Shown: positions 1 through 7,722, counted from the stretch's first letter. The stretch: DNA of 22,000 nt from Bryobacteraceae bacterium (GCA_030039005.1 JASHQT010000138.1:1-22000), one strand, 5' to 3'. Numbers and translations: made by a program. Notes: a model not told the origin generated them from the letters alone.

Positions 1-635
1 TGGTGCAGGGAATCATCGCGGGCGGCGAACCGGCGCTTACGCGCGCCAGCGAAGCCACCGAGGACGATCCCGAAGCGGGAAGGCGCGATCTGGCCGCCCG
101 CGGATTTACGGCCCGGGACGCGCTGGTGGGAATCGCCGCGAGCGGCCGCACACCCTACGTGATCGGCGCCGTGGAAGCTGCGAACGGACGCGGCGCACTG
201 ACGGTGGGCATCAGTTGCACGCCCGATTCGCCCTTGGCAGCGCGCGTGCACATTGCGATCACGCCGCTGGTGGGGCCCGAGGTGGTGGCCGGCTCGACGC
301 GCATGAAGGCCGGCACTGCCACCAAGCTGGTACTGAACATGATCAGCACCGCGGTGATGATTCGTCTGGGCTATGTTTTCGGGAATCAAATGGTGAACGT
401 GCAGCCGCGCAATGCCAAACTCCGTGATCGGGCGACGCGAATTATCGTGTCCAATACGGCGCTGGAGTACGAGCGGGCGGGCGAGTTACTGCGCCAGGCC
501 GGCGATAGCGTGCCGGTGGCGATCGTGATGGCGCGCTTCTCGCTCGACCGCGCCGCCGCCGAAGCGCGCCTGGCTCGCGCGCAGGGCCGGATTTCCGAAG
601 CCCTCAAACCCGAGGCCCTAAAGGGGACCACCTAA
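1..635 (+). CDS. murQ: N-acetylmuramic acid 6-phosphate etherase MurQ, C-terminal part (5' end outside window)
   Basis: MurQ cleaves the lactyl ether of MurNAc-6-phosphate to GlcNAc-6-phosphate and D-lactate in cytoplasmic peptidoglycan recycling. About 210 residues are visible. They carry family blocks: QGIIAGG near the visible start, an acidic SEATEDD segment that should hold one catalytic Glu, the SIS-domain phosphosugar loop GIAASGRTPYV, and the family signature GPEVVAGSTRMKAGTATKLVLN, followed by the helical C-terminal domain. Full-length MurQ is about 300 residues, so roughly 90 N-terminal residues lie left of the window. The GTG at position 3 is internal, not a start. The stop codon is 2 nt before the murA ATG, so the two genes are probably co-transcribed. 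The family call is secure because the signature is nearly canonical. Confidence 0.95.
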   Translation, partial: VQGIIAGGEPALTRASEATEDDPEAGRRDLAARGFTARDALVGIAASGRTPYVIGAVEAANGRGALTVGISCTPDSPLAARVHIAITPLVGPEVVAGSTRMKAGTATKLVLNMISTAVMIRLGYVFGNQMVNVQPRNAKLRDRATRIIVSNTALEYERAGELLRQAGDSVPVAIVMARFSLDRAAAEARLARAQGRISEALKPEALKGTT

Positions 636-637
636 TT

Positions 638-1891
638 ATGGATAAGTTCCGAATCCAGGGCGGCGTGCCCCTTCAGGGTGAAATCGAGGTCAGCGGGTCG
701 AAAAACGCCGCACTGCCTGCGCTGGCGGCGTGTCTGCTCACGAGCGATCCCGTGAAGCTGCGGCGTGTCCCTCCGGTCCGGGATATCGGGACCATGCAGC
801 AATTGCTGCGGTACACCGGCGCCGAATTGGACGTCGCGGATGGCGTAACAGTTCGCGCCGCCGATCTGGCTCAGCCGGAGGCGCCCTATGAAGTCGTCAA
901 GACCATGCGCGCTTCCAGCCTGGTTCTGGGCCCGTTAGTGGCGCGCACGGGGCGGGCGCGCGTATCGCTGCCCGGCGGTTGCGCGATCGGGGCGCGCCCC
1001 ATCAATCTGCACGAGTCTGCGCTCGAGCAACTGGGGGCCGAGATCCACCACGCGCATGGGTACGTGGAAGCGCGGGCGCCGCACGGTCTAAAGGGCGCGC
1101 ACGTCCATTTCGACCGCATCACCGTCACGGGCACCGAAGACGTTTTGATGGCCGCGGTGCTCGCGGAAGGAGAAACGGTGATCAGTAACGCCGCGCGCGA
1201 GCCGGAAGTCCAGGACGTGGCCGCGCTGTTGAACAAGATGGGCGCGAAGATCGAGGGAGCGGGCACCTCCGTCATTCGCGTGCGCGGCGTTTCCAGCCTG
1301 CACGGCGCCGAACATACCATCATTCCGGACCGCATCGAAGCCGGCACGTTCCTGATCGCGGGTGCGATTACACAGGGCGACCTGGTGGTGTCCCATTTTC
1401 TTCCCGAACACGTGGAGGCGCTGGTTCTGAAGATGCGCCAGGCGGGCGCGGATGTGGCCGCGGCAGGTGACGGCGCGCTGCGTGTCCGGGCCGCCTCGCG
1501 CTTGCGCGCCGTCGATATCACCACGGAGGAGTATCCGGGATTCGCCACCGATCTTCAAGCCCAATACATGGCGCTGATGACCTTGGCCGAAGGAATCTCC
1601 TTCATCACAGAAACGATTTTCGAGAACCGTTTCATGCACACCCAGGAGCTGGCGCGCATGGGAGCCAATATTCGCGTGGAGGCGAGGCAGGCGATCGTGG
1701 CTGGAGTGCCCGAATTGACCGGGGCGCAGGTGATCGCATCCGATCTGAGAGCCAGCGCCTCGCTGGTGCTGGCCGGGTTGGTGGCGCGCGGCGAGACGTG
1801 GCTCGATCGCGTGTACCACATCGACCGGGGCTATGAGAGAATCGAGGAAAAGCTCGCGCGCGTAGGCGCGCGCATCGAGCGGATGGGTTGA
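638..1891 (+). CDS. murA: UDP-N-acetylglucosamine 1-carboxyvinyltransferase MurA
   Basis: MurA catalyses the first committed step of peptidoglycan synthesis, transferring enolpyruvate from PEP to UDP-GlcNAc in the cytoplasm. The 417-residue protein has the usual family length (about 419). It shows the N-terminal SGSKNA block with Lys22. The active-site loop LPGGCAIGARPINLH places the PEP-binding, fosfomycin-target Cys exactly at residue 115. The C-terminal DLRASASLVLAGLVARGET block is also present. Cys rather than Asp at 115 predicts a fosfomycin-sensitive enzyme, by family knowledge. The ATG start is supported by an AAGGGGA ribosome binding site about 10 nt upstream and by immediate juxtaposition to the murQ stop. 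The paralogue AroA is excluded by the MurA-specific loop. Confidence 0.98.
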   Translation: MDKFRIQGGVPLQGEIEVSGSKNAALPALAACLLTSDPVKLRRVPPVRDIGTMQQLLRYTGAELDVADGVTVRAADLAQPEAPYEVVKTMRASSLVLGPLVARTGRARVSLPGGCAIGARPINLHESALEQLGAEIHHAHGYVEARAPHGLKGAHVHFDRITVTGTEDVLMAAVLAEGETVISNAAREPEVQDVAALLNKMGAKIEGAGTSVIRVRGVSSLHGAEHTIIPDRIEAGTFLIAGAITQGDLVVSHFLPEHVEALVLKMRQAGADVAAAGDGALRVRAASRLRAVDITTEEYPGFATDLQAQYMALMTLAEGISFITETIFENRFMHTQELARMGANIRVEARQAIVAGVPELTGAQVIASDLRASASLVLAGLVARGETWLDRVYHIDRGYERIEEKLARVGARIERMG

Positions 1892-1907
1892 AACACCGCA
1901 GGCGAAC

Positions 1908-2288
1908 ATGAGCGCACCCAAACATCACAATCCCGCCTTCCTGGCGCTGGTAAACGCGGCCAAGAGCCGCATCCGGGAGATCGATATCGCCCAATATCAA
2001 CGCATGCGGGCGGCGGGCGAGGAGCACATCCTGATCGATACCCGCGAAAACGACGAGTGGGACGCCGGGCACGCCGCCGGTGCTCTGCACTTAGGGAAGG
2101 GAATTATCGAGCGCGACATCGAGACGCGGGTGCCGGACAAGGCCGCCAGGCTGGTGCTGTATTGCGGCGGAGGGTATCGCTCGGCGCTGGCCGCCGACGC
2201 ACTGCGCGAGATGGGTTATCGCAACGCGATTTCTCTCGATGGCGGATGGCGGGCCTATCAGGCTTCGGGGCTGCCGGTGGAGAAATGA
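1908..2288 (+). CDS. Single-domain rhodanese-like sulfurtransferase
   Basis: This 126-residue cytoplasmic protein has no signal peptide. It has one rhodanese fold: the LIDTRENDEWDAGHAAGALHL segment (CH2A-like) at about residues 42-62, and the active loop CGGGYRS starting at Cys86. A six-residue loop beginning with Cys and ending in Arg is typical of sulfur-handling rhodaneses, which carry a persulfide. The C-terminal LDGGWRAY motif (about residues 110-116) is also typical. It begins 16 nt after the murA stop on the same strand and may be the last gene of a murQ-murA-rhodanese transcript. The physiological sulfur acceptor cannot be told from sequence. Nothing ties it functionally to peptidoglycan synthesis; the linkage may be only positional. 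Confidence 0.9.
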   Translation: MSAPKHHNPAFLALVNAAKSRIREIDIAQYQRMRAAGEEHILIDTRENDEWDAGHAAGALHLGKGIIERDIETRVPDKAARLVLYCGGGYRSALAADALREMGYRNAISLDGGWRAYQASGLPVEK

Positions 2289-2308
2289 TGAGAACGAATC
2301 GACCGGGG

Positions 2309-2620
2309 CTAGAAGCGCACCAGCATGGTGCTCGACAGGTAAAGCATCGTCCCTAGGGCGCCGAGTTCGAGATACTTGACCACCTTGGTGAACCCGTTGT
2401 TCATAAATTCGAATCGTAGGACCAGCGCCAATCCGAAACCGGCCAGCATCAGCCAGTTCGGGACTACGCCGTCGACGCTTTTCATGAAGGCGAAGAACGC
2501 TACGTAGAAAATCACCGAAAAGTTATTGTCGAACCAATTCTTCCACTGGGTGTACATCACGAACAGTCCGAAGGCGATGATCAGGACCGCCGTCACCGAG
2601 GAGCCGCTGGAAAGAGGCAT
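2309..2620 (-). CDS. Small multi-pass membrane protein, unknown function
   Basis: This 103-residue hydrophobic protein has three to four predicted transmembrane segments, at about residues 8-25, 34-50, 56-73 and 82-98. They are separated by short polar turns such as QWKNWFDNN and EFMNNGFTK. I recognise no family. The ATG start has no clear Shine-Dalgarno sequence, so it may be read from a leaderless or coupled transcript. The gene converges on the rhodanese gene with only 20 nt between the two stop codons. A perfect hairpin (2646-2670) separates it from the barrel gene upstream. Its composition suits a membrane protein rather than a chance frame, and no better frame covers this interval. It is probably an inner-membrane protein; no function is proposed. 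Confidence 0.7.
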   Translation of the reverse strand: MPLSSGSSVTAVLIIAFGLFVMYTQWKNWFDNNFSVIFYVAFFAFMKSVDGVVPNWLMLAGFGLALVLRFEFMNNGFTKVVKYLELGALGTMLYLSSTMLVRF

Positions 2621-2645
2621 GAGTTAAGACCGGGCGCGGACTTGC

Positions 2646-2670
2646 ACCCGGCTGGGATTGCCAGCCGGGT
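2646..2670 (-). terminator. Hairpin downstream of the beta-barrel gene (possible terminator)
   Basis: ACCCGGCTGG (2646-2655) and CCAGCCGGGT (2661-2670) form a perfect 10-bp stem around the 5-nt loop GATTG. The hairpin begins 15 nt after the stop of the minus-strand gene at 2685. No U-tract follows on the minus strand, so it is either a Rho-assisted terminator, an attenuator or an mRNA 3'-end stabiliser. It also lies 26 nt upstream of the small membrane-protein start at 2620. Confidence 0.5.
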
Positions 2671-2684
2671 TTCCAGATACCCAA

Positions 2685-3329
2685 TTACAGGCCAAAGCCG
2701 AGGCCGGCCGAGATGACAAAATCGTTGAGCCAGCCGCCTACCGTGGAAGGCGGAACCGGCGCAATGAGCGTGCTGGGGAAGGGCGTCAGATAATCGTGAA
2801 CTTCCAGGCGCAGCAGCACGGACTTGGCGATGTTGAATTTCACCCCCGCGCCCACCGAGACCAGCGGCCGCATATCGCGGACGTCGCTAAACACGGCGTA
2901 GTTGGAAAGCGGCTGATAAACCTGCTCGGTGCCGGTGCCCGAGTACCATTTCACACCGCCGCCGGCCTCGATGTAGGGGCGCACCGCGGATTCCGAGGAA
3001 GTGAAGTTGTACACAAAATCGTAGTGCACCGCGTTGCTGCGGCTGGCGAATGTGGTGCTGGTCCCGCCTTGGGACAGCTTCAGATCGCCCATCTCGTAGT
3101 CGTAGCGCAGCTCGCCGCCGAACAGCCCGCTGCCGATGGTATTGTCCGCCCAGGCGCTGAGGGCCAAACCGGGATTGCGGGTGACGCTGGCGTTGCCGGC
3201 CGGATTGGAGATGGTTTCGGAGGTGAGGAAGGAGCCGCCGGCCCCGAAGCCGACTTCCCACTTCTGGGCGAACGCCGCCGGAGTCGCCACGGCGCACGCC
3301 AAAATCATGAACGGCAGAAAATGTCTCAT
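2685..3329 (-). CDS. Outer-membrane beta-barrel protein (OmpA/porin-like fold)
   Basis: This 214-residue precursor has a clear Sec signal peptide (residues 1-21, cut after AAFA). The mature chain alternates hydrophobic and polar residues, with Gly/aromatic-rich strands such as WEVGFGAGGSF, GLFGGELRYDYEM, VRPYIEAGGGVKWY, RPLVSVGAGVKFNIAK and VLLRLEVHDYLTPF. It ends in FVISAGLGFGL, a strand-like C-terminus of the type recognised by the Bam machinery. Length and strand pattern suggest an 8-stranded barrel. No peptidoglycan-binding OmpA domain follows. The start is an ATG preceded by a purine-rich AGAGAGAGAT run. It lies between the propeller gene (32 nt upstream) and a hairpin downstream. The ligand or role is unknown; it could be a structural OMP or a small porin. 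Confidence 0.8.
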   Translation of the reverse strand: MRHFLPFMILACAVATPAAFAQKWEVGFGAGGSFLTSETISNPAGNASVTRNPGLALSAWADNTIGSGLFGGELRYDYEMGDLKLSQGGTSTTFASRSNAVHYDFVYNFTSSESAVRPYIEAGGGVKWYSGTGTEQVYQPLSNYAVFSDVRDMRPLVSVGAGVKFNIAKSVLLRLEVHDYLTPFPSTLIAPVPPSTVGGWLNDFVISAGLGFGL

Positions 3330-3360
3330 TAGGATCTCTCTCTTTTTTTGATTTCCGCGG

Positions 3361-6300
3361 TTAATCCACCACGCGTTCCGGCACCGTTGTGGTGACCGTT
3401 CCTTGCGTAATCGCGAGGGGGACAGACATGCCTTCCGGCACGCTGAAAGGCACCGAGACGTTGATCTGGTCGACGCCGACCAGGCCGGGGGCTAGCCCCG
3501 AGAACTGCACGGGAAGATTGACGCCTCCGAGCGTAACCGTGGGCTGCTCGTCGGTGGTGGCCAAGGGATTGGAAGGCCCTGGCATTCCGGCCGCGACTTG
3601 AGGCGCAGTAGGACCGAGCCCGGTCAGATAAATGGTCAAAGGCGTGTTCGATTGCCGGTGAATGGGGTGCGAGGGTGTGACCAATTCGTTGTCGTCGTCG
3701 CGCACCACCGTGGGAATGTTGGTTTCAGAACCCACCGTCGCCAGGAAGATACTGGGCGCGACCGGCTGAATCACCAGGTTGTAGTCGCTGCTCTGGCCAC
3801 CCGGCGTTCGCAGGATCAGAGTGACATCGCCCACCGCCTGGACGGGCATCTGGGCGTTTACCTGGCTGGGTGAAACGAAGAGAATCGGCACCGGCTGCCC
3901 GTTGATCGTGAGGCAGCTATTGGCCAAGGCTGTCGGCAATGGAATTTCCGAGCTGACCATGTTGACCGGGCTCAATTGGCTTCCGTAGATTGAGATCAGC
4001 CCGCCCGGAGCAATGTCGCTTCCTCCGTCGCCCGCATTGACCACGGCCGAGATCTCGGGCGGAGTGACCGACGCATTATAGTTCCACGGCACAATCGTGA
4101 CCCCGGAGATCGTCAGATTCATGATGGCGCTCTGATCCGACATCGGTGCGATGGTGCGGGTAAAGGGCGAAGTCGTGGTGCCGAGCAGCGGAGCTTCCAC
4201 CATCGCGGTGCCGTTGCTGACCGATCCGGTTGGATTAGTCATGTCGAAGCGCTCGATGACACCCGGCGCCGTGCTTTGGCTGCTGCTGGTCGTGGTGGTG
4301 GTCGTCGTCGTTGTGCTGCTCGAAGACGTGCTGCTCGTTAGAACCGGTGCGTTGCTGCGGAAGCCCGTCTCGTTGACGAATGCGAAGCCCGACGGCGTGC
4401 CGGTGGTGGTCTCAAACTGCATCACCGGAACCAGGGAGGAATCCAGAAGGTTGTTGCCGACGACGTATTGATTGTAAGCCGATGCGGCGTAAGGGCCGGA
4501 GAGCGAAGTGAAATCCTGCCGCGAAACCGTGAAGGAGTTCGAGTTGGCATCGTACAGATAGACTGTTCCATCCGCCTGGGCGATGAAAATGGAGGAGCCA
4601 TTCTGCGACGCCGTCATCACGGTGTTGGCGTTGGTGGAGTTGCTGAATACGCCGAGCGTAGGCAGCTCGGTGGCCGAGCGCGAGGGGATATCGAGCTGCA
4701 GAATGTGAAACGTTCCATCGTAATAGCCGCCCTGCGCGAGCGTGGCGTTGGAGGAGGAAGCGATGGAGTAGGACACGAACCCGGACGGCAAAAGGATCGG
4801 TGAGGATTCCTGCAGAGTGTCGAGATAATAAACGTTCACCAGCTGCGAGCCCTGGTTGGACACCAGCAGGTACTGCTGGTCGTAGGAGATCGCCATGCTC
4901 GTGGGCTGATTGCCGGTGGGAAGCGCGGCGATCTGGGAATAATTGGTTCCATCGAAGACCAAAACCTCATTCTGATCGCTGCGCAAAACATAAAAGCGGC
5001 TCTGTGTCGGATCGGGCAAAATATCGGTGAGCGTTCCCGGAATGTCGATGAAACTGCCGACCTGATTGGGCCCGGCGTCGTTCACCAGCACCCGCACGGG
5101 CGGGATGACATTGATGGCCGCGCCGGAGGCAATGTCCAGATGAGCCACCACGGTTCCGGTCTGTCCCAGGAATGCCGTGGGATCCACCGACACAGTCACC
5201 ACGGCCGGCGTCACCCCAAATGCCGGAGAGACCGTGACGCCGGGCGTATCGGATACGATGCCGAACCCCGTGTTGTTCCCGCCCGGATCGGCGATGGTGA
5301 GTTGCTGGGTCTGTACTCCGGGATTGCATACGCTGCCGCGGAAGACCATGTCCTGTTGCTGCGCCGTAACCCGCGGCTGCTGCGCCAGACCGCCGACGGG
5401 CATCACGGTGACGCCGCTTTCCGAGATCGCATAGAGGGTGTTGGAGTCGCTGGACAGTACGGACTTACCGGTTAGATTCTCGGGCAGGTTTAAGCGCTGC
5501 TGGAGGGTGAGGTTGTTCTCTGTCACCACCATCAGGGTGGGCGCTTCACCCACTACCATGGGAATTTGGGCGTACAGCAACCCCCGGCTGTCGTCGAAAG
5601 CCGTGCTGCCCACGCTGAACTGGTTCGTGTGCTCCGGGAAAAAGTTGACGAATCCCGACGAACTGAGCATGACCCACCCAGCCATGGCGAGCGTGCCGTT
5701 GCTATTGACGCTGGCCACGCGGGGTCCGAGCAGCCCCGTGCTGGTCACGATCCCGCCCGGGAAAACGGATTTGCTGCTGACGTCGTAGTAAAAGGTGACG
5801 GTGCCGGTGGATCCGCCGATGCCATAGATATACTGCCCGTCGGCCGAGGCGGCCACAGAGGCCGCTGTGATGTCAGCGGGGAAATTGGCCGGGGCCACGG
5901 GCAGCGTGTTGGCCACCACGTTGGCCAGCGTCGCCAACTCCTGCGTGGCGCCGGTCGAGGGATCGAACAGCAGGAAATCCGTGGTGGTGACCACCAGCGC
6001 CAGTCCATCGGAGCCGAAGGCCACCCCAATCGGCGGATTTCCGAGCGAGAAGGTTTGCACTCCCTGGGTCGTCAGGTTGATCACTGTCAGCGCGTTGGTG
6101 GGAGATCCCGGAGCGGCTGCATTCCCGAAGTTGGTGGCCACCAGATACTGGTCATTCGGCGACAAAGCGATGGAGCTGGGTTGCGCGGCGACGGGAATCG
6201 ACGTCTGGATCGTATTCGTCGCAAGCGACATCACGTCGATTTGATTGCCGGTGAAGTCGGCGATATAGAGCACGCCGCGCGCCTCATCCAGCGCCAGGTC

Positions 6301-6405
6301 CGAGGCTTCGCCCCCGATAGACACCACGGTTCCAAAGGTTCCTCCCCAGGCCGACGCCGCCAGTGTTGCGGCCAAAACCATTTTCCACCCAATTGACTTC
6401 AGCAT
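3361..6405 (-). CDS. Secreted double beta-propeller protein with Solibacter-type C-terminal domain (TIGR03437-like)
   Basis: I place the start at the ATG at 6403-6405 (1014 residues): a GGAG lies 9 nt upstream and a signal peptide follows directly (LAATLAASAWG). An upstream frame extension to 6507 lacks both. Order: propeller 1 (about residues 25-345) with YVTN-like repeats such as GVLYIADFTGNQIDVM; an Ig-like segment (about 348-437); propeller 2 (about 440-690) with FYVLRSDQNEVLVFDG and YLLVSNQGSQLVNVYYLD; a Ser/Thr-only linker (about 689-710); and the C-terminal domain from about 782 (IAPGGLISIYGSQL, ILFVSPSQVNAQMP, LTGLGPTAPQVAAG, FSGLAPGLVGVDQINVSVP). That pattern matches TIGR03437 as I know it, characteristic of Solibacter-type Acidobacteriota. 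It is probably exported to the periplasm or surface; binding partners are unknown. It is the last large gene downstream of the tad cluster, separated from it by 246 nt. Confidence 0.85.
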   Translation of the reverse strand: MLKSIGWKMVLAATLAASAWGGTFGTVVSIGGEASDLALDEARGVLYIADFTGNQIDVMSLATNTIQTSIPVAAQPSSIALSPNDQYLVATNFGNAAAPGSPTNALTVINLTTQGVQTFSLGNPPIGVAFGSDGLALVVTTTDFLLFDPSTGATQELATLANVVANTLPVAPANFPADITAASVAASADGQYIYGIGGSTGTVTFYYDVSSKSVFPGGIVTSTGLLGPRVASVNSNGTLAMAGWVMLSSSGFVNFFPEHTNQFSVGSTAFDDSRGLLYAQIPMVVGEAPTLMVVTENNLTLQQRLNLPENLTGKSVLSSDSNTLYAISESGVTVMPVGGLAQQPRVTAQQQDMVFRGSVCNPGVQTQQLTIADPGGNNTGFGIVSDTPGVTVSPAFGVTPAVVTVSVDPTAFLGQTGTVVAHLDIASGAAINVIPPVRVLVNDAGPNQVGSFIDIPGTLTDILPDPTQSRFYVLRSDQNEVLVFDGTNYSQIAALPTGNQPTSMAISYDQQYLLVSNQGSQLVNVYYLDTLQESSPILLPSGFVSYSIASSSNATLAQGGYYDGTFHILQLDIPSRSATELPTLGVFSNSTNANTVMTASQNGSSIFIAQADGTVYLYDANSNSFTVSRQDFTSLSGPYAASAYNQYVVGNNLLDSSLVPVMQFETTTGTPSGFAFVNETGFRSNAPVLTSSTSSSSTTTTTTTTTSSSQSTAPGVIERFDMTNPTGSVSNGTAMVEAPLLGTTTSPFTRTIAPMSDQSAIMNLTISGVTIVPWNYNASVTPPEISAVVNAGDGGSDIAPGGLISIYGSQLSPVNMVSSEIPLPTALANSCLTINGQPVPILFVSPSQVNAQMPVQAVGDVTLILRTPGGQSSDYNLVIQPVAPSIFLATVGSETNIPTVVRDDDNELVTPSHPIHRQSNTPLTIYLTGLGPTAPQVAAGMPGPSNPLATTDEQPTVTLGGVNLPVQFSGLAPGLVGVDQINVSVPFSVPEGMSVPLAITQGTVTTTVPERVVD
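4274..4339 (-). repeat. Trinucleotide-repeat tract encoding a Ser/Thr linker
   Basis: The strand complementary to the coding strand is a run of GGT, CGT, CGA and GCT-type triplets. It encodes a near-pure Ser/Thr stretch (Thr run flanked by Ser runs) between the second propeller and the C-terminal domain of the secreted protein. Mixed synonymous codons (ACG/ACC/ACA, AGC/TCT/TCG) keep it from being a perfect microsatellite. It is likely a flexible extracellular linker. Confidence 0.7.
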
Positions 6406-6651
6406 AACGATTTGCTCCAAAAACGTCAGATTCTCAGCCTTCCCACTACTCCGGGTCTGCATCCTGGCGCGGCCCGCCCCGCGCCCGCTCCCCAACCAGA
6501 GAGCCAAACGAAAAACTCGCTCTGTGCGCCGAAGCGCACGCGGCGCCGGGGCGGCTCGGCCGGCTGTTCGGAGACTCGCGCGCCCGTGCGCCCGTGGGCT
6601 TCGGCGTCGCCGGCGCCCTCGCTCGCGGCCCCAGCGCTTTCCTCGCTCGCG
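6406..6651. other. Intergenic spacer between the propeller gene and the tad-linked microprotein
   Basis: These 246 nt hold no convincing gene. Open frames across them have Arg/Ala/Pro-rich translations without SD or family motifs and look like by-products of very high GC content. The minus strand carries the UUCG-capped hairpin described separately. The propeller gene's ribosome binding site (GGAG, 6415-6418) lies at the left end. A promoter for the propeller gene may be here, but I see no consensus -35/-10 pair. Confidence 0.6.
6511..6539 (-). terminator. UUCG-tetraloop hairpin followed by a short T-run (possible tad-cluster terminator)
   Basis: Read on the minus strand, GTGCGC-TTCG-GCGCAC (6524-6539) is a perfect 6-bp stem closed by the very stable cUUCGg tetraloop. 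Eight nucleotides further downstream comes a run of five T (6511-6515). This is weaker than a textbook intrinsic terminator because of the gap before the T-run. It sits after the last small gene of the tad cluster and before the propeller gene, where a terminator would be expected. Confidence 0.35.
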
Positions 6652-6744
6652 TTATTCGGCGCTTTTTTTGCGCCGCAGCACGATCAGTCCCAGAAACAGG
6701 ACCGCCAGTACCGCGCATACGATGCGAATCATTGAGCTATCCAT
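6652..6744 (-). CDS. 30-residue single-transmembrane microprotein at the end of the tad cluster
   Basis: This tiny frame is supported mainly by its translation signal: AAAGGAG (6755-6761), the ideal Shine-Dalgarno sequence, lies 10 nt upstream of an ATG. The product has a short N-terminus (MDSS), one hydrophobic helix at about residues 5-23 (IVCAVLAVLFLGLIVL) and a positive tail (RRKK followed by SAE), predicting an N-out/C-in single-span membrane peptide. It begins 53 nt after the tadC stop; a run of seven T (6767-6773 on the minus strand) lies in that gap. It is not a canonical Flp pilin, as there is no leader with Gly and Glu+5. It could be a small membrane accessory of the pilus platform or unrelated. 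I recognise no family. Confidence 0.55.
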   Translation of the reverse strand: MDSSMIRIVCAVLAVLFLGLIVLRRKKSAE

Positions 6745-6797
6745 AATCGCTTTTCTCCTTTCCCCCAAAAAAATAGTCCGCTCCCCACGAGTCGCCT

Positions 6798-7718
6798 TTA
6801 CATGTTGTTCATCATGGGAAGCAACTCGCGCATGATCTTCATCACCATCGGACCCACGGTCACCACGAACAGAGACGGCAAAATACAGAAGAAGATCGGA
6901 AACACCAGCTTCACGCCCAGCTTGGCGGCTTTCTCTTCGGCGATCTGGCGGGCCTGCACGCGCATGTAATCGGAGTGCGCGCGCAGACTCTGCGCCACGC
7001 CGGTCCCGAAGCGGTCGGCCTGGATCAGCACCGCCACCAGCTTCTTGAGATCTTCGACCGCAGTCCGGTCCGCCAGGTTGCGCAGCGCCTCGGCGCGCCG
7101 CTTGCCCGCCTTCAGTTCCAGGTTCACGATGGCCAGCTCTTCGCTGATCTCCGGGTGCGCATGTTCGAGCTCCTTGGACACCTGCATGACGGCCTGGTCG
7201 AGGCCGAGGCCGGACTCCACGCACACCACCATCAGGTCGAGCGAGTTGGCCAATCCGCGCTGGATCTGTTTCTGGCGCCGCTTGGCCGCCATGCGCACGT
7301 ACTCATTGGGGCCGAAAAACCCGACCGCGACCGCGACCAGAACCGCGAAGACCTTATTGCCTTGCTGCGCCGAAGAATTCAACACGGCCACCGTCATCGC
7401 CACCGGCAGCAAGACCGCGAACAGCGCTTTGGCGCCATAGAGAATCTTGAGCGCATTGGGGTTGCGGTATCCGGCGCGAATCAGCCGCCGCTGCATCACC
7501 GTCACGTCCTTGGGCGAGGCGGGCACCACGTTGCCCAGCCGCTTGATCAGATCGTGGAACAGCAGGCTGGGATGGACGGGAGCCGATTCGTGGGTGCCGA
7601 TGCCCGTGCCGGCCACGCGCTCGATGGCCTCCTTCGGTTTCACCCACAACCGCACCCCGCCGATGGAAAAGATGGCCGCGAAGACCACGAAAATCACGAG
7701 ACTGAATAGAAAGGGCAT
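6798..7718 (-). CDS. tadC: Tad pilus inner-membrane platform protein TadC (type II secretion F domain)
   Basis: TadC is thought to pair with TadB as the inner-membrane platform on which the CpaF ATPase drives Flp pilus assembly. The 306-residue protein has an N-terminal helix (about 3-25), two central helices (about 95-140), a T2SSF domain (about 155-285) and C-terminal membrane segments (LGVKLVFPIFFCILPSLFVVTVGP). The T2SSF core shows the family pattern LANSLDLMVVCVESGLGLDQAVMQVSKEL and DRFGTGVAQSLRAHSDYMR. Its length and topology are as usual for TadC. It starts 4 nt after the tadB stop, so the pair is translationally linked. The TadC rather than TadB assignment rests on gene order and on similarity of its core to TadC. 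Confidence 0.92.
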   Translation of the reverse strand: MPFLFSLVIFVVFAAIFSIGGVRLWVKPKEAIERVAGTGIGTHESAPVHPSLLFHDLIKRLGNVVPASPKDVTVMQRRLIRAGYRNPNALKILYGAKALFAVLLPVAMTVAVLNSSAQQGNKVFAVLVAVAVGFFGPNEYVRMAAKRRQKQIQRGLANSLDLMVVCVESGLGLDQAVMQVSKELEHAHPEISEELAIVNLELKAGKRRAEALRNLADRTAVEDLKKLVAVLIQADRFGTGVAQSLRAHSDYMRVQARQIAEEKAAKLGVKLVFPIFFCILPSLFVVTVGPMVMKIMRELLPMMNNM

Positions 7719-7722
7719 GGCG

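Noticed and set aside
1088..1921. Minus-strand open frame of 277 codons opposite murA
   Set aside because: It is antisense to a complete MurA with Cys115 in place, and the translation is Arg/His/Gly-rich without motifs.
4274..4339. Triplet repeat as a possible CRISPR-like or satellite array
   Set aside because: It is in frame within a coding region, uses mixed synonymous codons and has no spacer structure. It encodes a Ser/Thr linker.
5566..6396. Plus-strand open frame of 276 codons opposite the propeller gene
   Set aside because: It is antisense to the signal peptide and propeller repeats of the secreted protein; its composition is Arg/Gly/His-rich.
6446..6718. Minus-strand open frame of 90 codons in the spacer before the propeller gene
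   Set aside because: Arg/Ala/Pro-rich, no SD, overlaps the microprotein gene in another frame and includes the UUCG hairpin; probably non-coding.
6652..7224. Long minus-strand frame (190 codons) ending in the microprotein sequence
   Set aside because: Its upstream part overlaps tadC out of frame and is Arg-rich. Only the last 30 codons have their own strong SD and a sensible membrane helix.
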